Shown piece after piece: positions 58,335 to 64,000 of a stretch of DNA of 64,000 nt. The DNA is from Clostridium sp. OF09-36. GTDB lineage: Bacteria > Bacillota > Clostridia > Lachnospirales > Lachnospiraceae. The position numbers were made by a program, and so were the translations under genes. Positions within the stretch are counted from its first letter, which is position 1. Each line of letters opens with the position of its first letter. Under the pieces are notes generated by a model, which did no database searches, was not told where the DNA came from, and was given only the letters and a program-made list of their open reading frames with translations. The DNA lies in NCBI RefSeq assembly GCF_003481985.1, contig NZ_QUMD01000017.1, positions 1 through 64,000 of the forward strand, read 5' to 3'.

Positions 58335-59394
58335 AAAGAAAAGTATTCTGGAATGCAATGTACTCTACACCATCATTGCAATTATCATTGGCTTTTTGGT
58401 AGGAGCCATCTTCTTGACGATTGCGGGCATCAGCCCGGCAGTCGCTTACGGAAAGCTTTTTAGCAGTATTTTCAGTAAGCCGAAGTACCTGGTATGGACC
58501 CTGGTTTACGCAGCACCGCTGATCTTCACTGGTTTAAGTGTAGCTTTCTCGTTCCGTACCGGTGTGTTCAACATCGGCGCTGAGGGCCAGTTCGTTATCG
58601 GCGGCCTGGTAGCCTGCATTCTGGGAATTGTGTTAAAGCTTCCGGCAGGCATCCATGCGATCGTATGTCTGGTGGCAGCGGCAGCTGCAGGCTGCATCTG
58701 GTCTCTGATCGTAGGTGTGCTGAAGGTAAAACGCGGCATCCACGAGGTACTTTCCTTTATCATGTTTAACTGGATCGCATTCTATCTGTCCAACTACATG
58801 GTAAACCTGCCGTTCATCCACCGCGATAAGACTGAGGCAACCCAGGATATCGCAGCTTCCGCGAGACTCCTTCTTCCGGAAGGCATGAGAAACGCACTTG
58901 GCTGTACCAGTGCACACTGGGGCTTTGTCCTGGCTGTCGTTGCAGCAATCGTGATCTGGATTATCATCGAGAAGACCACTCTTGGCTACAAGCTGAAGGC
59001 CGTAGGCTTTAACAGCAGTGCCGCAGAGTACGGTGGTATCGATGCAAACAGATCCATTCTGACTGCACTTGGCATTTCCGGTCTGTTATCCGGTCTTGGC
59101 GGAGCAGTTCAGGTACTTGGCATGTCCGGCCGTTTGAGCCAGTTCGCTGGTCAGGAGGGCTTTGGTTTCGAGGGTATCACCGTTGCCCTGATCGGTTCCT
59201 CAAACCCGATCGGCTGCATCTTCTCCGGTCTGTTCTACGGTGCCATGAAATACGGCGGATCCAAGCTTAGTATCGTAAAAGCACCGTCTGAGGTCGTAGA
59301 CATCATCATGGGCTGCGTTGTTTTACTGATCGCGATCGCTCATGTATTTAAGTATTTTGTCCTGAAGACAGCAAAGAAGAAGGAGGCAAAGTAA
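58327..59394 (+). CDS. nucleoside ABC transporter permease 1
   Basis: A 355-residue membrane protein with about ten helices, of the BPD_transp_2 family. Typical motifs: SVAFSFRTGVFNIGAEGQF and a cytoplasmic loop that would contact the ATPase (GFNSSAAEYGGIDANRSI). The first permease in B. subtilis-type NupP/NupQ nucleoside systems has this size and order. It overlaps the ATPase gene and precedes the second permease by one base, so the three form one transcription unit. Confidence 0.92.
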   Translation: MNKKKSILECNVLYTIIAIIIGFLVGAIFLTIAGISPAVAYGKLFSSIFSKPKYLVWTLVYAAPLIFTGLSVAFSFRTGVFNIGAEGQFVIGGLVACILGIVLKLPAGIHAIVCLVAAAAAGCIWSLIVGVLKVKRGIHEVLSFIMFNWIAFYLSNYMVNLPFIHRDKTEATQDIAASARLLLPEGMRNALGCTSAHWGFVLAVVAAIVIWIIIEKTTLGYKLKAVGFNSSAAEYGGIDANRSILTALGISGLLSGLGGAVQVLGMSGRLSQFAGQEGFGFEGITVALIGSSNPIGCIFSGLFYGAMKYGGSKLSIVKAPSEVVDIIMGCVVLLIAIAHVFKYFVLKTAKKKEAK

Positions 59395-59395
59395 G

Positions 59396-60331
59396 ATGAA
59401 TGAAATTATAAAAGACCTTGGTCTTCTGATCAACGCGACCCTGATCGCGACTCCGCCGCTTCTTCTTGCGGCTCTTGGCTCCTGCTTCTCTGAGCGAAGC
59501 GGAGTTGTTAACATCGGTATTGAGGGTATGATGACCATCGGCGCGTTCACCGGTGCTGTTATGGGACTGACCACCGGAAACGGCTGGATCGCATTTCTTT
59601 GTGCAGGTCTGGCAGGCGCATTGTTCGGACTGATCCATGCTTACGCATGTATTTCCTGCCATGCAGACCAGACCATCGCCGGTACGGCGATCAACTTCTT
59701 AGGACCTGGCCTGGCACTGTTCCTCTGTAAGGCAATGTACAACAACTCATCCGATACACCGGCCATGGATCCGAGCTGCAAGCTCCCGAAGCTGTTTGAG
59801 GGCGTGTTCCCGACCGGTTCCTTCTGGAACAACGTATTGAATGTATATGCGGTTGCTTATCTGGTATTTGTTCTGGCATTTGTGTGCTGGTTCGTATTCT
59901 ACAAGACCAAATTCGGTGCACACTTAAGAGCAGTCGGAGAGCATCCGGAGGCATGTGAGTCTCTGGGTATCGACGTTTACAAGGTCCGTTACACCTGCGT
60001 GATCCTTTCTGGATTCCTGGCAGGTCTCGGCGGTGCTTTCGTAACCCTGGCAACCATCAACCAGTTCCGTCCGAGTGTTATCGTAGGACAGGGCTTTATC
60101 GCGATCGCAGCGGTTATCTTCGGTAAGTTCTCCCCGGGAGGAGCAACCAAGGCATGCCTGCTCTTTGGTCTGTGCAGCGGTATCAAATCCCTGGCAGCGC
60201 AGAGCAACATGGTATCCCCGAACTTAATTTCCATGATCCCGTACGTGGTAACCATCGTGGCACTGGTACTGTTTGTCGGTAAGGCACATACTCCGGCAGC
60301 AAACGGAAAGATCTTTGTAAAGTCGAAATAA
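59396..60331 (+). CDS. nucleoside ABC transporter permease 2
   Basis: A 311-residue permease with about eight helices, partner of the preceding protein. Motifs: SERSGVVNIGIEGMMTIGAF and the coupling loop VGEHPEACESLGIDVYKVR, then GGAFVTLATINQFRPSVIVG. Together with the double ATPase and the BMP lipoprotein it completes a nucleoside importer. An intercistronic hairpin follows. Confidence 0.92.
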   Translation: MNEIIKDLGLLINATLIATPPLLLAALGSCFSERSGVVNIGIEGMMTIGAFTGAVMGLTTGNGWIAFLCAGLAGALFGLIHAYACISCHADQTIAGTAINFLGPGLALFLCKAMYNNSSDTPAMDPSCKLPKLFEGVFPTGSFWNNVLNVYAVAYLVFVLAFVCWFVFYKTKFGAHLRAVGEHPEACESLGIDVYKVRYTCVILSGFLAGLGGAFVTLATINQFRPSVIVGQGFIAIAAVIFGKFSPGGATKACLLFGLCSGIKSLAAQSNMVSPNLISMIPYVVTIVALVLFVGKAHTPAANGKIFVKSK

Positions 60332-60340
60332 ATTTTAGCC

Positions 60341-60378
60341 AGGTCTGTATATAGGAAGCAAGACTTATATACAGGCCT
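60341..60378 (+). other. strong hairpin between transporter and deoD
   Basis: AGGTCTGTATATA (60341-60353) pairs with TATATACAGGCCT (60366-60378) with one G-T type mismatch. No T run follows, so it is unlikely to be an intrinsic terminator; an RNA-stability or processing element is possible. Confidence 0.65.
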
Positions 60379-60478
60379 GTAATAATCTAAATAGAAATAG
60401 GGGCAGGCGGGTCTGGCGCGAAAGGCAGCCCGATGTGTCCCACTATATGGAAAACAGGAGAAGGAAAGGGGATTTATT

Positions 60479-61189
60479 ATGACGAACACACCAACTGCGC
60501 ACAATAGTGCAAAACTCGGCGATTTCGCCAAAACTGTACTGATGCCGGGCGATCCGCTGCGCGCAAAGTACATTGCAGAGACGTATCTGGAAAATGCAAG
60601 ACAGGTAAACGGGGTCCGGAATATGTTTGGTTATACCGGAACCTACAAGGGAAAAGAGATTTCTGTTATGGGAGGCGGTATGGGAATGCCGTCCATCGGA
60701 ATCTATTCCTACGAGCTGTTTCACTTTTATGATGTAGACCAGGTGATCCGTATCGGTTCCGCAGGGGCCCTGCAGGATAATATGAAGCTGATGGACGTTG
60801 TCATTGGCATGGGTGCCTGCACCGATTCCAACTATGCTTACCAGTATGGACTGCCGGGAACCTTTGCACCGATCGCAGACTATGAGCTGTTAAGCCGGGC
60901 TGTGGAAACCGCAAAGCGCCAGGGCACAAACGTTGTAGTCGGAAACGTGCTTTCCTCCGACGTATTCTACAACGCAATGGGCAATGTCAATGACCTGTGG
61001 CGCGGCATGGGCGTGCTGGCTGTGGAAATGGAAGCAGCAGCGCTCTACATGAATGCGGCAAAGGCAGGCAAGAAGGCACTCTGCATGCTCACGATTTCCG
61101 ATCATCTCTACACCAACGAGCATTTAAGCGCCGAAGACCGGCAGCTTGGTTTCCATAAGATGATGGAGATCGCGCTGGAACTGGCATAA
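60479..61189 (+). CDS. deoD: purine nucleoside phosphorylase, DeoD type
   Basis: Phosphorolysis of (deoxy)inosine, (deoxy)guanosine and adenosine analogues to the base and (deoxy)ribose 1-phosphate. The protein has 236 residues, the size of hexameric bacterial PNPs. Motifs: VLMPGDPLRAKYIAE, GMGMPSIGIYSYEL, RIGSAGALQ, VLSSDVFY and AVEMEAAALYMNA; the catalytic Asp lies in TISDHLY. AAAGGGG precedes the ATG. It heads the deoD-deoC-cdd-deoB group. Confidence 0.95.
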   Translation: MTNTPTAHNSAKLGDFAKTVLMPGDPLRAKYIAETYLENARQVNGVRNMFGYTGTYKGKEISVMGGGMGMPSIGIYSYELFHFYDVDQVIRIGSAGALQDNMKLMDVVIGMGACTDSNYAYQYGLPGTFAPIADYELLSRAVETAKRQGTNVVVGNVLSSDVFYNAMGNVNDLWRGMGVLAVEMEAAALYMNAAKAGKKALCMLTISDHLYTNEHLSAEDRQLGFHKMMEIALELA

Positions 61190-61212
61190 CAATATTGCAA
61201 AAAACAGAAATG

Positions 61213-61262
61213 CAGAAGCAGAACATGGAGAATCTGGCATGTGCCGGGACAATCTGCTTCTG
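61213..61262 (+). other. intercistronic hairpin between deoD and deoC
   Basis: A perfect 10-bp stem CAGAAGCAGA (61213-61222) / TCTGCTTCTG (61253-61262) encloses a 30-base loop. No T tract follows. Likely an RNA processing or stability element rather than a terminator. Confidence 0.6.
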
Positions 61263-61300
61263 ACTGTAATATGTGATAGAAAAGAAAGGGGATTCATACA

Positions 61301-61966
61301 ATGGATGTAAAAGATATTATCAAACATGTGGACCACACACTCTTAACCCAGACTGCAACCTGGGCTGAGATCAGGCAGATCTGCGATGACGCGGTTGCTT
61401 ACGGAACTGCTTCCGTCTGCATTCCGCCGTCCTATGTAAAGCAGGCTAAGGAGTATGTGCAGGACAAGATGGCAGTCTGCACCGTCATTGGCTTCCCGAA
61501 CGGCTATATGACCACCGCAGCAAAAGAGTTTGAGACGAAAGATGCACTCGCAAACGGGGCAGACGAGATCGATATGGTCATCAACATCGGCTGGGCAAAA
61601 GACGGCAAGTTTGACTGCATCGAAGAGGAAATCCGCACCCTGAAAAAAGCATGTGGCTTTAAGGTATTAAAGGTCATCATCGAGACCTGTCTTCTGACCG
61701 ACGAGGAGAAGATCCGCATGTGCGAAGTAGTGACAAAGGCAGGAGCAGATTACATCAAGACCTCCACCGGTTTCTCCAAAGCAGGAGCAACCTTCGACGA
61801 TATTAAGCTCTTCTCCGAGCACATCGGGCCGAATGTAAAGATGAAAGCAGCAGGCGGCATCTCATCTCTGGATGACGCAGAAAAATTCCTTTCCCTGGGT
61901 GCTGACAGACTGGGAACCAGCCGCATCATCAAGCTGGTAAAGCAGGAAGAGGCAACCGGATACTAA
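61301..61966 (+). CDS. deoC: deoxyribose-phosphate aldolase
   Basis: Splits 2-deoxyribose 5-phosphate into glyceraldehyde 3-phosphate and acetaldehyde. A 221-residue TIM barrel: HTLLTQTATWAEI, VIGFPNGYMTT, the conserved Lys in LKVIIETCLL, and the Schiff-base Lys in YIKTSTGFS. The phosphate site is near AAGGISSLDDAEKFL. Acetaldehyde produced here needs a sink, which is relevant to the YjjI enzyme of the same locus. Confidence 0.96.
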   Translation: MDVKDIIKHVDHTLLTQTATWAEIRQICDDAVAYGTASVCIPPSYVKQAKEYVQDKMAVCTVIGFPNGYMTTAAKEFETKDALANGADEIDMVINIGWAKDGKFDCIEEEIRTLKKACGFKVLKVIIETCLLTDEEKIRMCEVVTKAGADYIKTSTGFSKAGATFDDIKLFSEHIGPNVKMKAAGGISSLDDAEKFLSLGADRLGTSRIIKLVKQEEATGY

Positions 61967-62053
61967 AAAATCTGTCTGCCTGAGTGGGCGCATGGATAAA
62001 GAAAGTGAGGAAATCCGAAATAGGGAATCCTCCCAAGGAGTGTTAAGCAAATC

Positions 62054-62482
62054 ATGAAGAAACTGGAAAAGGATCAGATTGAAGCCCTGATCGAAAAGGC
62101 CATCAGCATGATGGATTACTCTTATGTGCCGTATTCCCACTTCCATGTGGGAGCTGCACTGCTGGCGAAAAACGGCACCGTTTACGGTGGCTGCAACATT
62201 GAAAATGCCGGTTATACGCCAAGCAACTGCGCAGAGCGCACCGCATTTTTCAAGGCCGTGAGTGAAGGCGTGCGGGAGTTTGATGCCATCTGCGTAGTCG
62301 GTGGCGCCAATAAAGAATTAAAAGAAATCACAGCTCCATGCGGCGTCTGCCGCCAGGTTATGATGGAGTTCTGTAACCCGGAAGAATTCCAGATCATTCT
62401 GGCAGTCTCCAAAGAGCAGTATGAAATCTATACTTTAAAAGAGCTGCTGCCTCTTGGATTCGGGCCGGATAATCTGAAATAA
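62054..62482 (+). CDS. cdd: cytidine deaminase
   Basis: Zinc enzyme converting (deoxy)cytidine to (deoxy)uridine, feeding uridine phosphorylase. The protein has 142 residues, the small tetrameric class. The zinc and catalytic motifs are NCAERTAF (Cys-Ala-Glu) and PCGVCRQ; NIENAGYTPSNC binds the nucleoside. It lies 88 bases after deoC and 17 before deoB, in the same direction. Confidence 0.95.
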   Translation: MKKLEKDQIEALIEKAISMMDYSYVPYSHFHVGAALLAKNGTVYGGCNIENAGYTPSNCAERTAFFKAVSEGVREFDAICVVGGANKELKEITAPCGVCRQVMMEFCNPEEFQIILAVSKEQYEIYTLKELLPLGFGPDNLK

Positions 62483-62498
62483 AATTAAGGAGAATTAC

Positions 62499-63689
62499 AT
62501 GGAAAAGTTTAAACGCGTATTTGTAGTAGTCATGGATTCCCTTGGAGTGGGAGCTATGCCGGATTCCGCAGATTTTGGTGATATCGGGGTGAACACCCTG
62601 GGGCATATTTCCGAATCCGTGGAAACCTTTCAGATTCCAAACCTTCAGAAACTGGGGATGGCAAACATCATCCCGTTAAAGCAGGTCGCACCGGTGGAGA
62701 AGCCGCTGGGCTATTATGGAAAACTGCGTGAAAAGAGCCGCGGCAAGGATACCATGACCGGACACTGGGAGATGATGGGCCTGGAAGTCACCAAACCATT
62801 CCAGACCTTCACCGAGACCGGATTTCCACCGGAGCTGATCAAAGAGCTGGAGGAGCGCACCGGACATAAAGTCATCGGCAATAAGAGCGCCAGCGGCACC
62901 GAAATCTTAGATGAGCTTGGTGAAGAGGAAATCGCAACCGGCCATATGATTGTGTACACCTCTGCAGACTCTGTGCTTCAGATCTGCGGCAATGAGGAGA
63001 CCTTTGGCCTCGATGAACTTTATCGCTGCTGTGAGATCGCCCGGGAGCTGACCATGAAGGATGAGTGGAAGGTTGGCCGCGTCATCGCCAGACCATATAT
63101 AGGAAAGAAAAAGGGCGAATTCAAGCGCACCAGCAACCGCCACGACTATGCGTTAAAGCCATTCGGTCCGACTGCTTTGAATGCGCTTAAAAGTGCCGGT
63201 TATGATGTCATTTCCATTGGAAAGATCAACGACATCTTTGTGGGCGAGGGTATCACTGAGGCCTACAAGTCCAAGAGCTCTGTTCATGGCATGGAGCAGA
63301 CCATCGATGTGGCAAAGAAAGATTTCCATGGTTTGTGCTTCGTGAACCTGGTTGACTTCGATGCCCTGTGGGGACATCGCAGAAATCCGTCCGGCTACGC
63401 ACAGGAGATTGAAAAGTTCGATGTAAATCTTGGCTTACTTCTGGATACGCTGCGGGAAGATGATCTCCTCATCATCACGGCAGACCACGGAAATGATCCG
63501 ACCTACACCGGAACCGATCACACCCGCGAGAAAGTGCCGTTTCTGGCATATTCTAAGGCGTGCAAGGAGAGCGGCGAGCTTCCGGAGACCGATACCTTTG
63601 CGATCATCGGAGCAACCATTGCCGACGATTTCGGTGTAAAGATGCCGGAAGGAACCATTGGGGATTCGATTCTGGATAAGCTGAAATAA
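62499..63689 (+). CDS. deoB: phosphopentomutase
   Basis: Moves phosphate between C1 and C5 of ribose and deoxyribose, linking the phosphorylases to DeoC and the pentose phosphate pathway. The protein has 396 residues of the alkaline-phosphatase superfamily: metal-binding VVVMDSLGVGAMPDS, KDTMTGHWEMMGL with the phosphorylated Thr, VNLVDFDALWGHRR, and TADHGNDPTYTGTDHTREK. AAGGAG precedes the ATG. It ends the catabolic cluster; a hairpin follows. Confidence 0.96.
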   Translation: MEKFKRVFVVVMDSLGVGAMPDSADFGDIGVNTLGHISESVETFQIPNLQKLGMANIIPLKQVAPVEKPLGYYGKLREKSRGKDTMTGHWEMMGLEVTKPFQTFTETGFPPELIKELEERTGHKVIGNKSASGTEILDELGEEEIATGHMIVYTSADSVLQICGNEETFGLDELYRCCEIARELTMKDEWKVGRVIARPYIGKKKGEFKRTSNRHDYALKPFGPTALNALKSAGYDVISIGKINDIFVGEGITEAYKSKSSVHGMEQTIDVAKKDFHGLCFVNLVDFDALWGHRRNPSGYAQEIEKFDVNLGLLLDTLREDDLLIITADHGNDPTYTGTDHTREKVPFLAYSKACKESGELPETDTFAIIGATIADDFGVKMPEGTIGDSILDKLK

Positions 63690-63722
63690 AATAATAATTT
63701 GATACAGGAAACATGAAAGGGT

Positions 63723-63764
63723 CGAAAGCTCCCGCTCCGCCGTATGGCGGAGCAGGAACTTTCG
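63723..63764 (+). terminator. hairpin after deoB, likely terminator
   Basis: GCTCCGCC (63734-63741) pairs with GGCGGAGC (63746-63753), with outer CGAAAG/CTTTCG arms at 63723 and 63759. The downstream tract is only moderately T-rich, so termination strength is uncertain. Confidence 0.65.
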
Positions 63765-63892
63765 GTCCTTGTTCGTTGCGTTAACGATATTATTCTGTTT
63801 TTCTACTTAATTGTTACATTAGAAAAATATCTGACGGGGCCTTTTGAAACTCTTAAAGATCTGTCAAAAAACACGAAAATGAGGTACAAATG

Positions 63893-64000
63893 ATGAATAA
63901 CAAACTCTTGCTGATCAATGACCTGGCAGGCTACGGAAAAGTCGCATTATCTGCAATGATTCCGGTGCTTTCTCATATGAAATATGAGATATTCAGCCTT
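63893..64000 (+). CDS. pyridoxal/pyridoxamine kinase, N-terminal fragment
   Basis: The gene runs off the window; 36 codons are visible. MNNKLLLINDLAGYGKVAL with AMIPVLSHMKYEIFSL matches the start of PdxK/PdxY-type ribokinase-family enzymes (the 'INDLSGFG' segment), which phosphorylate vitamin B6 vitamers. GAGG precedes it; an ATG three bases earlier (63890) is an alternative start. It begins about 200 bases after deoB, behind a hairpin, and so is probably a separate unit. Confidence 0.75.
   Translation, partial: MNNKLLLINDLAGYGKVALSAMIPVLSHMKYEIFSL

Overview
The window looks like a chromosomal stretch of an anaerobic Firmicute of the Lachnospiraceae type (Clostridia), with a GC content of roughly half. 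The evidence is pyruvate:ferredoxin oxidoreductase, formate-tetrahydrofolate ligase, a flavodiiron protein, a glycyl radical enzyme with its activase, a leucine T-box, a cysteine-rich 'HCB' small protein, and the Firmicute order priA-def-fmt-rsmB-rlmN-stp-prkC-rsgA-rpe-thiN. I see no phage, insertion sequence, tRNA, rRNA or CRISPR array.

Layout. 0.2-5.2 kb: DNA repair and tRNA modification genes (recQ, dinB, dus) and a lone receiver protein. 5.2-9.2 kb: a flavodiiron protein, then a metal-resistance module (CadC-like repressor with its operator, a free HMA protein and a P1B ATPase). 9.2-15.3 kb: glnA behind a hairpin-rich leader, an ANTAR protein, dapF, and T-box-controlled leuS. 15.3-17.0 kb: small poorly known genes, mostly on the minus strand. 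17.3-23.2 kb: a VanW-domain surface protein and nifJ. 23.3-28.8 kb: a COG2426 membrane protein, an LtaS-like plus cardiolipin synthase pair, and an orphan citC. 29-35 kb: tepA-like, ftsK/spoIIIE and fhs. 35-50 kb: murE, murF and the long priA-to-thiN housekeeping series (peptidoglycan, protein N-terminus processing, RNA methylation, Ser/Thr signalling, ribosome assembly, thiamine). 50.6-51.2 kb: an ECF S component. 51.4-63.7 kb: a nucleoside uptake and catabolism locus. The last 108 bases begin a pyridoxal/pyridoxamine kinase gene.

The most interesting system is the nucleoside locus. A BMP-type lipoprotein and an ABC transporter bring nucleosides in; Udp, DeoD and Cdd split or deaminate them; DeoB and DeoC turn the pentose phosphates into glycolytic intermediates plus acetaldehyde. 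Inside it sit a YjjI-type glycyl radical enzyme and its YjjW-type activase, whose reaction I cannot assign. The same two genes lie beside deoCABD in Escherichia coli, so the linkage crosses phyla and suggests a step in anaerobic (deoxy)nucleoside breakdown.

Data quality. At least 18 single-base losses interrupt twelve genes, many of them normally essential (def, priA, murE), and all read as a short run losing one base. I treat these as probable sequencing/assembly deletions and annotate each affected gene as one CDS across the break. The window also carries a family of short intergenic palindromes with a shared core, which I did not recognise.
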